Shown: piece by piece, positions 8,701 through 17,430 of the stretch
Layout: every line of letters starts with the position of its first letter
Numbering within the stretch: position 1 is the first letter of the stretch
IMG/VR virus record: IMGVR_UViG_3300033147_000236
Span: 1-39,697 of that record
From: a virus
Direction: 5' to 3' (one strand)
Length of the DNA stretch: 39,697 nt
Notes under the pieces: model-generated
Told to the model about the DNA's origin: nothing
The model's database searches: none
What the model saw: the letters and a program-made list of their open reading frames with translations, nothing else
Made by a program: the position numbers and the translations under genes

Positions 8701-10449
8701 TAAAATGTCCATAATTTCAATATCAAGCTCACCAGCAAGAGATTCAACATCGGCTTGGTGAACGGGATCCTCAATGTCGTCCACGAATCTGACTTCTGTG
8801 CCGCCTTGATTTATGGGTACAACGTCCCCGCCCAACTCATCAGCAAATTTGGCCATGGCTTCTGGGTCGCCTCGGGCCACAATATACTCTGATATGTCTA
8901 TCTGATCACCTGGAGCGTTAGGGAAGGCATCGCCCTCTACCTTTATGCCCGCTTTATCGGCAGCCGTTTGGATTTTATCAATTTGTGTATCTGGCATTCC
9001 GGCCAAGTCAAATAGGACATCCCCTTCCTCGCCCATAATGGGTTTATATCCCGCTTGCTCGATGGTTGCAATAACACTAGCTGGGCTGTCCTCCGCTTTG
9101 CTCATTCGCCGCGCTTGCTGCTGCTCAAGTGCGTGTTCAGCATTCACATCCTTCATGTGGCCGATCATAGCCCCAAAATCCATACTACCATCTTCTAACC
9201 GAGGAATTTGCCCATCGTTCCCTAAGATACGTTTAGCCATCTTGGCGTCTAAATCTGGTTTCTCTACCCTGCCACTTGCTTCTGATGAAGCTTGAAGCAT
9301 TTCCATCAATTCTTTTTCACCCAACTCTTGACCAGCCCTCTCATCAAGGAAAATATCCCTGGCTTTAGTCTCAGCTTTAAAATCTGCCATGGCCTTAAGG
9401 AATTTGTCCGCTTTCCTGCCCACGTAAGCGCCACCAGCCCCGCCAAGCAAAGTCCCTAACGCCACGCCCGCACCAGTGGCCATAGCAGTTCTACCAGCAT
9501 CAATATTCTCTCTGGCCCCAGCCTCTTGTTCGATGTTTTGTACCGACAGGTCAAATCCGCCAGCCAATGTGCCTCCTTCAACGGCACCACCAGTTCCGCC
9601 CACTATGGCAAGTTGAATTGCCTTCTTGAGTCCAGACTTGGCCGTAGCCTTAGTAACTCCCTTAGCGGCAAGACCGCCAACGCCAAGTCCAAAATATGTG
9701 GTCGGATCAGTTGCAACTTCGCCCAATGCCCCGGCAAAATCCATCGCTGACCCGTCTGAATGATCATACATATTAATAAGATTCAAAAAGGCCAATGCCA
9801 CCTTAGGGTCGTCAGCACTCATGATCTTTTGGGCGTAATTCACGGTGTTCATCACATTCCAATTGAACCCGGATAATTCGTTACGCGCCCACTCACCCAA
9901 TTCATCATCAGATAATTTTTTCGGCTTCTTGCCATCATCGCCCATGAACCCGCCATACACAACACTATGCCCGGTAGGCTTGCCCGGTGGATTCATAAAC
10001 TCGTGAATGACACGGGCATTGTCAAGCCAATCCTTAGATCGGCTCATTTGATACGTCGAAGGCTCCTCATAATTCTCTATCTCGGCTTCCGGGGGCGGTG
10101 TCCACATGCCCTCCACAAGTTCGAGCGCGGCGGGGTCTCGATCCTCGCCTTGAGATATATCTCCGGCCTCATCGGGACTACCTCCATCGTCGTCGGGACC
10201 GGGGGTCGGTATGGTGGTGTCGCCATCGATTTCCGCCCCACCCGTGGACACGGAGAGCCTCCCCTGTTGAGCGGCATCTTCAATCTCCTGAGATTTTATG
10301 AACAGTTCATAAGCCTCATTCTCGGGGATATCCGGATCAGGCATTGTTTCCCGCCACAAATCATATTGATCCGCAATGCCAGCCGCCTCCAACCTAGATC
10401 GTCGGATTTGCCGCGCTTCTTCTTGAACCCTATCGCCCGCGCTACTCAT
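5737..10449 (-). CDS. Large internal virion (ejection) protein, gp16-like position
   Basis: At 1570 aa this is the largest protein of the genome. It sits where podoviruses encode the large core protein that is ejected into the cell to build the DNA channel. No lysozyme or transglycosylase motif is visible, unlike T7 gp16. Residues about 260-345 contain Gly/Ala-rich hydrophobic stretches (GGTGGAVEGG, GVALGTLLGGAGGAYVG) that could insert in membranes. A small SH3/KOW-like segment lies near 650-710 (GDVVVRTDGRPGSKLVD). A segment resembling other large phage core proteins lies near 940-970 (NIRYNMMLSSWRTHFFN). The N-terminus overlaps the preceding gene by 8 bp. The role is inferred from size, position and these patterns. 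Confidence 0.75.
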   Translation of the reverse strand: MSSAGDRVQEEARQIRRSRLEAAGIADQYDLWRETMPDPDIPENEAYELFIKSQEIEDAAQQGRLSVSTGGAEIDGDTTIPTPGPDDDGGSPDEAGDISQGEDRDPAALELVEGMWTPPPEAEIENYEEPSTYQMSRSKDWLDNARVIHEFMNPPGKPTGHSVVYGGFMGDDGKKPKKLSDDELGEWARNELSGFNWNVMNTVNYAQKIMSADDPKVALAFLNLINMYDHSDGSAMDFAGALGEVATDPTTYFGLGVGGLAAKGVTKATAKSGLKKAIQLAIVGGTGGAVEGGTLAGGFDLSVQNIEQEAGARENIDAGRTAMATGAGVALGTLLGGAGGAYVGRKADKFLKAMADFKAETKARDIFLDERAGQELGEKELMEMLQASSEASGRVEKPDLDAKMAKRILGNDGQIPRLEDGSMDFGAMIGHMKDVNAEHALEQQQARRMSKAEDSPASVIATIEQAGYKPIMGEEGDVLFDLAGMPDTQIDKIQTAADKAGIKVEGDAFPNAPGDQIDISEYIVARGDPEAMAKFADELGGDVVPINQGGTEVRFVDDIEDPVHQADVESLAGELDIEIMDILGEGDEVIYQFKNTDDAKKFAMEWDRRAKVANDDFVPNIANEESQKLAQKILELQELERGDVVVRTDGRPGSKLVDELGEQYELVGRTKNGWYRVRDNLGREKSMRRKSFEVVEKAPAPRKAGPMELDPFSKTAAKIIHMNEQVVSGKLKAVTTTHREQAALVKELQELGVDITAKELSAHWTPAEVMYLRDTYDHQAIGMMDLARQLESKIRNEGRVLDSDLARFNNAHSMFVATRDLFYGVSGNAARQLNILRSKPTSGVYDFSQAIMDSIGVQGGRANTERAITMMAQFANPKHTRGTKQKIETLTGISKNIWGNPTAAMLLNIRYNMMLSSWRTHFFNFFGNSASGVYHHLMVSPVKMGINNLQYMRELAWSKLAPDTKYGPVPDPADRLTRHQWAAEIRGHYSGARDSLMLAKEILMGRDIGEGKVWNELGLRYNVINVPETAVGKTLTTPVRALEAGDAFFKNQYYNSKMHEIASMRARADEVHNGKNYKERYQHYLDNPDQLGGAAERAARDFAAKQTYTNDPNIYGGILSVLAESVSKAQNKNLAVNMIIPFVRTPANLMSYSMEMIGANTVLSPGKTYNSIMHGSAQESQEALARLTVAAGVWLMVAEMHQNGEITGTGPTNWEERKVWEAAGWQPNSGEIHGNWVALDRAAPAGQSLATIASIFDYYAMTQQQEKPAMEWIGAGLLYTADMILDESYLSTAMDVVTAISSKEEARMRSTGSSTITSVFVPNLLRDLRRPADKQMRSTTSTNLLDQVYKQAMNASPWHSDELPPARDWKGEPKNYFGNAYHRAIIPFNVKDPSKADAASMALAYSRIPISIPNKTIAWPGGQGDAIDLFAMDNGQGYIYDEYQKAMGKNRNRAIKTLMETPFWAQLVEENNIGPGSDGDYALRKALGLGSKFGRLEMLGFLIDHSGDNNTYSRIGPDGKKMPYLIHHPVSVDEYIRLRESVRKEGVELTDEQKQYIIKKPTEGPEFFKP

Positions 10450-12178
10450 TGTCTGGTATCATCTGTTGGAACTGCCTGTATAAAGGATCATCTGGTTCAA
10501 GCATAAGTGCACCATTGTCTGGCGCGATCCCTTGACCCCGATAATACTGATTAAACAAAGCTGAAACGGCCTCATACCTTTCTGGGCCTAGCGTGCCTCG
10601 ATTATCCGACAGCCACAGCAAAAAATTCTGTTGGCCCGCGCCATCAAACTCGTATTCTTTAGCCTTTACCTGAGAGATATACGGCTCAGCTTGGGGCACC
10701 TGACTCAAGAATCGCCCATTAATGCCGCTAGAGAAGTTCCGTGGATCATATGCGCCCTTGTTAGATTCAAAAAAGTCAACTGGCTTAGCATCAATACCAT
10801 AGGTATTCATGTAATTATCCAATGCCTTCTTAAATGCTACAGCTGCCTCTACCTGATTTTGATCGCCCCCAAATCCTGTTACAATCTGGCCCTCAAGATC
10901 AAGCTTAGATCGCGTCCACACCAACAATGAATCTAGGGCATTCTTATATTCTTCATTTTCTGTGGCTGCTTTGATTGCAGTATCAATATCCTTATTAAGG
11001 GTAAAAACATCTGTGCCAGAAATAGAGGCTGGTTGACCCGTAGGGGTACCGTTAGGATTAAGGCCCATAGACCCACGGGTGATCGCAAGTTTAAGCAACT
11101 TAGCCTTGTCCATCATCCTCATGTTGTCAGGACCGCCGACAAATTGAAGCCTAGATATCTCACCCCTGAACCTGCTTAAGGTCCACGGGTCAGACGCCTT
11201 GGTAGTAGTGCCCTTATTCAAGCCGTTAAGGAATGTCCAACCCGCTTCTCGGGTAATATCGTCACGCGTAACTGCTGCCGATACTTGCTCATCGGTCAAA
11301 TTGCCCTCAACATACGCACCGAACATTTTGTCAGCCGTTGCGGTCTGACGTTCATTCCGCTCAGCAATAAAATCCCTGCGTTTTGAATCCATCTGTGAGG
11401 ACATTGTGCGCATTTGCTCTGGAGTCATACGGCTTGCGCCGGACCACATTCCCTCTTCAATCAAATCAACTTCATCCGCAGATTGCGCTGCTAAAATCAT
11501 GTTCTGGGTGTCAAATTGATCAATCTTTGGGCCAATCGCGGCTATGGCTATTTGAACCTGTGTAGGATCAGCACCATGCATCAATTGCCTTGAAAGTATT
11601 TCTTTCGCCTGTCCCTCACGTTGTTCAGTAGGCCCAATACTAGACAACACATCCGATACAGACCTCTGCGCAATAGCCCAGTTATGCGTGCGTCTTTTAA
11701 TGTTACTTGATTTATTAACGGCAAGTGTACCTGGAGCACCGTACCGTTCAAGCATTTCATCCGTGAATTTATCACGGGCAGCTTTACTTTTAATATTGCC
11801 CGCGTATTTGTTTATTATCGCACTGCTCTGCGTCTCCCACCATTGCTCCGCCACTTCATGGGTAAAAACAATGGGCATATCAATCTCTATTTCCTCGCCC
11901 TTTTCATCCGTGATCATTTTAGTGGCGTTAAATTCGATACCATCTGGTACTTCATCCGCTGGCAAAGAGTTAGTGCTCACTAATTTTGCCCGCAATTCAG
12001 ACAATTCTTGGGCAGCTTCACCCGTAGCAGTTGATATGTCTGTATCAACTTCCATAAACTTGTTAGCGGCTGCGGCAACATCACCTAAAGCATCACCAAC
12101 AGCTGCAGCGTTGGGTCTAGGCAAATTAGACGCATGGTATCTGCCTACACCGGGGGTTGCTATCGCAGGTAATTTCAT
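10442..12178 (-). CDS. Internal virion protein, gp15-like position
   Basis: A 578-aa, mostly helical, charged protein between the 127-aa and 1570-aa core proteins. This is the position of T7 gp15, the middle component of the ejectosome. No enzyme motif is seen. The N-terminus is Ala-rich (residues 20-40) and the middle is dense in amphipathic helices with QREGQAKEILSRQL-type segments. It starts at ATG 12178, overlapping the TGA of the previous gene. Function is inferred from gene order and composition. Confidence 0.7.
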   Translation of the reverse strand: MKLPAIATPGVGRYHASNLPRPNAAAVGDALGDVAAAANKFMEVDTDISTATGEAAQELSELRAKLVSTNSLPADEVPDGIEFNATKMITDEKGEEIEIDMPIVFTHEVAEQWWETQSSAIINKYAGNIKSKAARDKFTDEMLERYGAPGTLAVNKSSNIKRRTHNWAIAQRSVSDVLSSIGPTEQREGQAKEILSRQLMHGADPTQVQIAIAAIGPKIDQFDTQNMILAAQSADEVDLIEEGMWSGASRMTPEQMRTMSSQMDSKRRDFIAERNERQTATADKMFGAYVEGNLTDEQVSAAVTRDDITREAGWTFLNGLNKGTTTKASDPWTLSRFRGEISRLQFVGGPDNMRMMDKAKLLKLAITRGSMGLNPNGTPTGQPASISGTDVFTLNKDIDTAIKAATENEEYKNALDSLLVWTRSKLDLEGQIVTGFGGDQNQVEAAVAFKKALDNYMNTYGIDAKPVDFFESNKGAYDPRNFSSGINGRFLSQVPQAEPYISQVKAKEYEFDGAGQQNFLLWLSDNRGTLGPERYEAVSALFNQYYRGQGIAPDNGALMLEPDDPLYRQFQQMIPDNE

Positions 12179-12561
12179 TATGTGCTCATTGCCCCAATGC
12201 CCCTGCTAATTGAACCAAGTACACTGGCATTGCGCCTCAATCCAGACGCATCATGTCCCAATTTTCTGGACTCCATGGCAAAATTCCTCATGAAGTCGAT
12301 CTCTCTGGCAAATTGATCAGCCATCGTGTCCAAAAATCCTTGCGCGGTGGACCCACCTGAGTGAAGCACACCCGAATTTTCGCTAAACGCTTTAGCAGTG
12401 CCTTGGATCGTTTGGTGCTCAAATTTCTTTCGACGGATGTCCTCAAGGTTTGATTTATACTCTAATTCAACCCGATCGTCGTCGATGTCCTTTTGATACC
12501 CGGCCCCGACAATGCCAGTGCCCATCTGAAACATGCCTAATGCTTTGGACATGAATTCCAT
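12178..12561 (-). CDS. Small internal virion protein, gp14-like position
   Basis: A 127-aa helical protein. A hydrophobic Gly/Met-rich N-terminus (LGMFQMGTGIVGAGYQ) is followed by a long charged helix and an NSGVLHSGGSTAQGF turn. That pattern (helix, then G-x-x-x-S-G-S, then helix) is common in gp14-like core proteins of T7-type phages, which reach the outer membrane first during DNA ejection. Gene order (gp12-like, gp11-like, this, two larger core proteins) supports the role. The first ATG is used, coupled to the gene upstream. Confidence 0.7.
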   Translation of the reverse strand: MEFMSKALGMFQMGTGIVGAGYQKDIDDDRVELEYKSNLEDIRRKKFEHQTIQGTAKAFSENSGVLHSGGSTAQGFLDTMADQFAREIDFMRNFAMESRKLGHDASGLRRNASVLGSISRGIGAMST

Positions 12562-13151
12562 TATCGCTTCCTCACGCCTGTTAACCTGCTGCTGCTAATT
12601 ACTTCAGTTCTGCCTTGGCTACCATCGGCATAAACCGCATCCGCCAACTTGGATTCGTATCTGGCTTCCATCCTCTCCTCAAGTTTTATGTTCTCGGTGA
12701 GAGTTATACATGTATCTGCCGCCATCCTTGCCGCTAAGGCATGCACATACCCCGGTGAAAATAAATTGGGATCTGTAACTTTCATGATGAAATGTGCCCA
12801 CACCGCTATCTCTTCCGCAACGATGTATTTACCCTCCCGGACCCACCGAGCGGATATAAATTTGTTTGATTGTGAGTTGGTGGTTGGCCTGTATACCCGC
12901 CACACCCTTAATGCACCGCTGGGAATCAAAAACTTATTGCCCGTCCCGAACTCCGGAGCGTCAGAAGTAGGAGCCAATATTTGACGGTCCAGAGCAAATG
13001 ACCATGCATGATCGGCCAACACTTTATCCCGGGACAATTCATAGTTGGAGTCCATCACGATGGCCCTGTTTTGATTATCCCTGAAAGAGTTGATCCTATC
13101 CTGCCCAAGCCAAGACAAGGCAAGATTTGCAATTTGCACCGGATTGGCCAT
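12561..13151 (-). CDS. Tail tubular protein A, gp11-like adaptor
   Basis: A 196-aa head-to-tail adaptor. The N-terminal IANLALSWLGQDRINSF and the DHAWSFA motif after an Arg-rich helix are the recognisable pattern of T7 gp11-like tubular proteins (compare ALxxLGxxxI and the H-x-W-x-F-A strand). The central part has the usual LRVWRVY strand and the C-terminal helices are rich in Ala, Glu and Arg. It joins the portal ring to the nozzle. Its ATG overlaps the stop of the nozzle gene (TAATG), giving stoichiometric coupling. Confidence 0.85.
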   Translation of the reverse strand: MANPVQIANLALSWLGQDRINSFRDNQNRAIVMDSNYELSRDKVLADHAWSFALDRQILAPTSDAPEFGTGNKFLIPSGALRVWRVYRPTTNSQSNKFISARWVREGKYIVAEEIAVWAHFIMKVTDPNLFSPGYVHALAARMAADTCITLTENIKLEERMEARYESKLADAVYADGSQGRTEVISSSRLTGVRKR

Positions 13152-15580
13152 TATATCTCCTTAGAACTCAATTTACCAAATATGGCAAGAACTTCCGAAA
13201 TCAAAGGTCTATCCTGCGATATCAACAATTCACCTTGACCGGACCCCAATTCAGTGTATCTAACATCCTTTGCCCCCAACACTTCACCTTGTCCCATAGG
13301 TGTAGCAGGGGCACGATCACGAGGGTATTCACCATCTACTAATGGCACCGATGAATTTTCCCCCAAACGCAGGTATACTTCATTCCACCTACGTTTAGAT
13401 GATTGAGAAGTGCCCCTAGCACTAACCCCTTCGACCGGAAGCAGCTGAAAATCATTATCGAAGAAATGGCCAATATAGGCTGTCTGTCCCCACGCCCAAT
13501 TTTGGAGGGCACCAGTAACCCCTGCCGCTACTGTTACAGCAGGATGAATGGCGTATGACAATCCACCAGTAGTGGGATCAGTGACCTCAACCACTACCTC
13601 TACATCTTGACCCGTAAGATGGTCTAGGCCCGAACACGTGCCATCCGCTAAAGAAATACCTTTAGCTAAGCACGAATCCAACGCAACCCTAGAATTCTGC
13701 TTAAACGTGATGGACTCATAATTTGGTAAAGTTGTCCCTGAGAACCCCACTCTATTGATCATCATGACCAACTTAGAGCCTGTTGAGGTATCAACTGGAG
13801 TGATGGACATCACCCTGTTCGAATTTTGTGATGGCGAATCATTATATGCGGTAGAAAATCTCCACCACCCTATAACTTTCTCCGGGTAATAATAAGTGGC
13901 CATTGCCATGGTGCCATCGGACAATAAAAATGCCACTTGGTAAGCTGGTTCATCCAAAAATACCATTTCCCGTACAGAACTTCCAAATATATCCTCGGCC
14001 ACCAGACTAAGTTCTATACCATCCCAACCATTGACGCTATCGCCACCATCGGCAAAAGTCCTAATAATTTTCCGAGTAGCCGAGGTATAAACCATGTCCT
14101 TACCAACCAACACAGGCTGAACACAATTAGAACCCCAATCGGTCTGTTTAGGGAAAGAGAAATCATCAAATGATATCACGCCTTGGACAGATGTACCTAT
14201 CACTTCTGATATATCTGTTAAAACAACCAAAACCTTTCTGCTGGTTATCGTCTGAATTTTACCCGCAGACGATAACGGAAACAGCAATGGATCAGATTTA
14301 TCGGCAGGGGTGACATTATCAAAATTTTGGTAATCACCCGATGCTGATGCCCACAATGTAGAAGATTCCACACTAGCCCCACCGAGCCACAGCCTGCCCT
14401 CATGGTATGCGCAAGCCCTAGGGTAATTACCTGCTGCCCAAGGATTAGGAGTAGGGGCAACAAAACTGGACGGGGACGTTATGGCCGACAACGTCTCAAA
14501 TGTCCATTCACCGTTTAAAAACCGCAAGCGGCGTGGTTCTGCATCCCCCTCAGTGAACATCATTACTTGTTCACCGGGGTCCATAGCCACGCTCAAACAT
14601 TCAATTTGGGCGACGTCCCATGGGGATGCAAATTCAACAGGAGTGCCTGAACCACCCGTTAGTGGTGTCGTTAATGAATGGACACCCGTGACTACACCAA
14701 AACCTTCCGGGACAAGGCCCGCTGGTATTGCCCCAGGCCCCACCCACATTAACCCTATTTCCAGGAAAAGTTTATTGTTACCAGCGCCCGGTGTGAAATT
14801 GATTATGGTATTGGCCCATGTGTTCGGGTCGTCGATGTTGAAATTGGAGTCAAGAACATCCCCAGCCCCCGATGATGTTCCAACCCTTACGCGAAATTTC
14901 ATGTCCGTTAGTGGAGCAACAGATGGGATCAGACCGCCAAGTAAAATCCAGTTGGCCAATGACATCTGCGCTTGCCATCTGATATCAAGCACGTTCAGTA
15001 ATAATTCAGAACCTGCGGGTATGTCAATTCCGGCTGGCCCGGACCTCCACGTGCCCGTCAACATGCCCTGCGGCACGTCCTGTACTGGACCAGTGATTTG
15101 AAAATATGCATCCGGAGTGCCAGCGAAAAAAGGCCCAATCTGGGCGTAGCTACCCGCTGGGTCGGTACCAAATAAAAATTCGTCGTGATCGAATACCCAA
15201 TTATTGCTCCCATCCGCGTAATCAGAGTTGGGGATCAGATTGCCCGTTACACCCCCGACTATTTGGGCGCCAGTATTAGAATCTCGGAGAACAATATCAG
15301 TTTCACCGACCTCGACAATTACATCCTCATTTAAACCGCGCCGGAAAGTAAAAGCCCTGACACCACTACTGCTAGTGTCACCAGCTGCCCAATTGGCAGC
15401 ATCAACTTGGCCCATATACTTAGAACCATCACGCAGACGGATAGGGCCTTGAACAGTGGGCATCCAATTTCTTGCCCGTCCAAGGCCCTGTTTGTATACG
15501 TCAGTAGAAACTCTACCTCTAATGTTTTTGGATATTTCACCAGAGGCAAAGGATTCCTGAATTGGCGATACTCTAGCCAT
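13151..15580 (-). CDS. Tail tubular protein B, gp12-like nozzle
   Basis: An 809-aa beta-rich protein matching the T7 gp12 nozzle in size (T7: 794 aa) and in its opening pattern: SFASGEISKNIRGR, then YKQGLGRARNW, then PIRLRDGSKYMG, the usual F-x-x-G-E-x-x and N-x-x-x-x-x-x-G-P-x-x-R-x-G signature. A middle segment has the typical ACAYHEGRLWLGGA propeller blade motif. It forms the tail tip closing the DNA channel, with gp11-like and fibre proteins attached. It follows the 96-aa gene by 2 bp and overlaps the adaptor gene start. Confidence 0.88.
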   Translation of the reverse strand: MARVSPIQESFASGEISKNIRGRVSTDVYKQGLGRARNWMPTVQGPIRLRDGSKYMGQVDAANWAAGDTSSSGVRAFTFRRGLNEDVIVEVGETDIVLRDSNTGAQIVGGVTGNLIPNSDYADGSNNWVFDHDEFLFGTDPAGSYAQIGPFFAGTPDAYFQITGPVQDVPQGMLTGTWRSGPAGIDIPAGSELLLNVLDIRWQAQMSLANWILLGGLIPSVAPLTDMKFRVRVGTSSGAGDVLDSNFNIDDPNTWANTIINFTPGAGNNKLFLEIGLMWVGPGAIPAGLVPEGFGVVTGVHSLTTPLTGGSGTPVEFASPWDVAQIECLSVAMDPGEQVMMFTEGDAEPRRLRFLNGEWTFETLSAITSPSSFVAPTPNPWAAGNYPRACAYHEGRLWLGGASVESSTLWASASGDYQNFDNVTPADKSDPLLFPLSSAGKIQTITSRKVLVVLTDISEVIGTSVQGVISFDDFSFPKQTDWGSNCVQPVLVGKDMVYTSATRKIIRTFADGGDSVNGWDGIELSLVAEDIFGSSVREMVFLDEPAYQVAFLLSDGTMAMATYYYPEKVIGWWRFSTAYNDSPSQNSNRVMSITPVDTSTGSKLVMMINRVGFSGTTLPNYESITFKQNSRVALDSCLAKGISLADGTCSGLDHLTGQDVEVVVEVTDPTTGGLSYAIHPAVTVAAGVTGALQNWAWGQTAYIGHFFDNDFQLLPVEGVSARGTSQSSKRRWNEVYLRLGENSSVPLVDGEYPRDRAPATPMGQGEVLGAKDVRYTELGSGQGELLISQDRPLISEVLAIFGKLSSKEI

Positions 15581-15582
15581 CT

Positions 15583-15873
15583 TTAGTCGATTTCGTCCTC
15601 GTTGTCCGGGCCATCATCCCCCGGATCAATTTCTTCATACTTCGCCAACCGCGCCTGTAATTCCGCATTCTCCGTCCGCAGCGCCTGAACATCAGCATTG
15701 TCCTCGATTTCGAGGATTACTTCATCCCGCTCGTCGATGAAAGCGAGGATGTGTTCCAACGATTGTGGTGTCATACCAATCGCCGCAGAAATCACATGAG
15801 GAGGAATACCCTCCGCATGCATTTTCTTGATTCTGGCGTGTTGTCGAGCATTGGCTCCTACTCTTTGGGCCAT
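15583..15873 (-). CDS. Small HTH-like, acidic-tailed protein
   Basis: A 96-aa protein. Residues about 8-45 could form a helix-turn-helix (RIKKMHAEGIPPHVISAAIG, the pattern of recombinase-like HTH domains). Residues 56-80 are a Leu/Glu coiled coil, and the tail is strongly acidic (DPGDDGPDNEDEID). It sits between the capsid-linked gene and the nozzle. A head-completion or packaging-linked DNA-binding role is possible; no function is established. Confidence 0.6.
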   Translation of the reverse strand: MAQRVGANARQHARIKKMHAEGIPPHVISAAIGMTPQSLEHILAFIDERDEVILEIEDNADVQALRTENAELQARLAKYEEIDPGDDGPDNEDEID

Positions 15874-15883
15874 TATTATTCTC

Positions 15884-16300
15884 CTAGGTAAATTTCAAGA
15901 TTTGCTCCTGAAATGTTTCAATGAGCCGATCAATGTGAGCGGCGAAAAGATGAGAATTACCCTCGGAGTAGAATGTGCCCCCATAGGCAATGCACACTTC
16001 GTCTTCGGTAAGAGCGGGGATAGCCGCCGCGTTACCCACGGTAACCCCAGGCTTACCATCAGGTGGGGTTACATAGGCATAATTGTCTGCTGCTGCGCCA
16101 TCAGGGAAAAGATTTTCCCTCAAAGCGTCGCGAAGTTGGTGCAACGCCGATATGCATCGGGTTTGATTAACCGCTTTAACGCCAGTGCCGATGAAAATAC
16201 CAAGCTGTCCATCCAAAACGGACAATGTAGCCGCAGCTTCGGCGGCCACGACATGGTCGGGCTTGCCCTCGTCGATGTTGGCAACAGTAATTTTATCCAC
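15884..16300 (-). CDS. Hypothetical virion protein downstream of capsid (GTG start)
   Basis: A 138-aa protein. The reading frame opens farther upstream, but an ATG at 16333 lies inside the terminator hairpin. GTG 16300, preceded by AGGAGAAG, is the best start. The Gly/Ala-rich body with a VTPPDGKPGVTV turn looks beta-rich, and the C-terminus is an amphipathic helix (HIDRLIETFQEQILKF). No family is recognised. Position directly after the major capsid suggests a head decoration or head-tail joining protein. Expression would need read-through of the terminator or the large late transcript. Confidence 0.6.
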   Translation of the reverse strand: MDKITVANIDEGKPDHVVAAEAAATLSVLDGQLGIFIGTGVKAVNQTRCISALHQLRDALRENLFPDGAAADNYAYVTPPDGKPGVTVGNAAAIPALTEDEVCIAYGGTFYSEGNSHLFAAHIDRLIETFQEQILKFT

Positions 16301-16314
16301 GAAACTTCTCCTGT

Positions 16315-16342
16315 AAAAAAGGGGTCCCGACATCGGGACCCC
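16315..16342 (-). terminator. Rho-independent terminator after the capsid gene
   Basis: A perfect 10-bp stem (GGGGTCCCGA paired with TCGGGACCCC) with a 2-base centre is followed on the minus strand by six T residues. It lies 25 bp past the capsid stop. Together with the promoter at 17395-17424 it makes a one-gene transcription unit. Confidence 0.85.
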
Positions 16343-16366
16343 AACACACTTCGCCAGAAGTACGGG

Positions 16367-17251
16367 TTAAATCGTGTCAGCCAGTTGCACCTGAACGATA
16401 TGCTCGTCCTCAACGCGAACCGCGCCGATTGTCATGAACGAGTAGATACGCCACGCGAAACTGATTGACGGGTCTTCCGCCACTCGCGCTGAAACGTCGC
16501 GATCAACCATGAGGCCAATCGCCTTACGCGTCATTGCGAAGCAGTCGATATCCGTTCCCGGGGCCGTTGGGTGGTTCAATCGGGTCGAGACGATCCAATC
16601 GAAGCCCATCCAACCCTCAACGTAGCCCTTAGACTGCAAGGGACGCAGAGCGTTGTAGTCGGCGTTGGTGGCTTCCGTCAGCTGCAAGAGCTTCCGGGCC
16701 TGAACCGGGCCAATGACAAAACATTTCGGCTCGTCCGGATCGATGTCATTGGCAAAGAACTGTTCGACGACCTGGGTAATCAGGTCAAAGTTCAATGCAG
16801 CATCATACACATCGACTGTGGTTCCGAACACTTTTTGCCCATCAGGGAAAGCCCCAGCGGCACCAAGGCCAGTGAGCGCTGTGCCAGTGGCGGCGGCAAT
16901 GATTTCATCATCAAACCCTCGACGCATCGCGTTGCCCTGCGACTGCGACAGATTCGAGTTTGGATCGACGATCATCTGTACAACGTCTTCCTGCTCGGTT
17001 GAATCACCAACGTCGTATGTTTGGGGGACCGATACGCGTCTTGACCACGGAAAATCCTGAACAGGCGTGGCTTGCAACCGGGTTGATTTGATCTGCGCTT
17101 CCGCAGTGCCCAAACGTTCCCAATTGTGCTTTTCGGAGTTTACGCCCCGCTCCGTGACCTTGCCACGAAGCCTTGAAGGCTGTTGCTGCGCCAGATGGCG
17201 CAAAATGCTTTCGTATGTTTCAACGAAAACGTTGTCGACAGTGTTAACCAT
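16367..17251 (-). CDS. Major capsid protein
   Basis: A 294-aa protein with the layout of the short HK97-fold capsids grouped as Phage_capsid_2. The N-terminal helix is VDNVFVETYESILRHLAQQ. A KHNWERLG segment and a PWSRR followed by VPQTYDVGD are typical of the N-arm and E-loop region. A central Gly/Ala-rich ATGTALTGLGAAGAFPDGQ loop, an A-domain core, and a final SFAWRIYSFMTIGAVRVEDEH strand are also present. No protease or scaffold domain is fused; a separate scaffold lies upstream. It has its own promoter, a 5' leader hairpin and a terminator, matching the need for hundreds of copies. The start ATG 17251 follows TAGGAGCC. Confidence 0.88.
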   Translation of the reverse strand: MVNTVDNVFVETYESILRHLAQQQPSRLRGKVTERGVNSEKHNWERLGTAEAQIKSTRLQATPVQDFPWSRRVSVPQTYDVGDSTEQEDVVQMIVDPNSNLSQSQGNAMRRGFDDEIIAAATGTALTGLGAAGAFPDGQKVFGTTVDVYDAALNFDLITQVVEQFFANDIDPDEPKCFVIGPVQARKLLQLTEATNADYNALRPLQSKGYVEGWMGFDWIVSTRLNHPTAPGTDIDCFAMTRKAIGLMVDRDVSARVAEDPSISFAWRIYSFMTIGAVRVEDEHIVQVQLADTI

Positions 17252-17350
17252 TACAGGCTCCTACACAAAGTTAAAAGATAAAGTTTGCGCTTGGAGCAAC
17301 CCGGTTAACCGGACCCTCAGCTTACAGCGTTCGTGCTGTCAACCGGAGGC

Positions 17351-17379
17351 GGTGGGGGACCGTTAGGCAACCCCCCACC
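17351..17379 (-). other. 5' leader hairpin of capsid mRNA
   Basis: GGTGGGGG pairs with CCCCCACC (8 bp) starting about 16 bases after the -10 box of the capsid promoter. It sits near the 5' end of the message, as at most early promoters here, and would stabilise the mRNA. The rest of the 179-base gap 17252-17430 holds the promoter and a CCGGTTAACCGG palindrome. Confidence 0.65.
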
Positions 17380-17394
17380 TGTCTCATTCCTAGG

Positions 17395-17424
17395 AGTATA
17401 CCACACCAGAGGTACTCCTGTCAA
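17395..17424 (-). promoter_or_regulatory. Capsid promoter
   Basis: -35 TTGACA (17424-17419), 18-bp spacer, -10 TATACT (17400-17395) with extended TGG. It differs from the early promoter at 30904-30933 at one base only. It drives the capsid gene separately from the main late transcript. Confidence 0.88.
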
Positions 17425-17430
17425 GCCCTC

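Noticed and set aside
14481-15101. 206-codon plus-strand frame
   Set aside because: It is the shadow of the nozzle protein gene on the minus strand.
15827-16468. 213-codon plus-strand frame across the capsid terminator
   Set aside because: Antisense to three late genes, no promoter or ribosome site, and it runs through the terminator stem.
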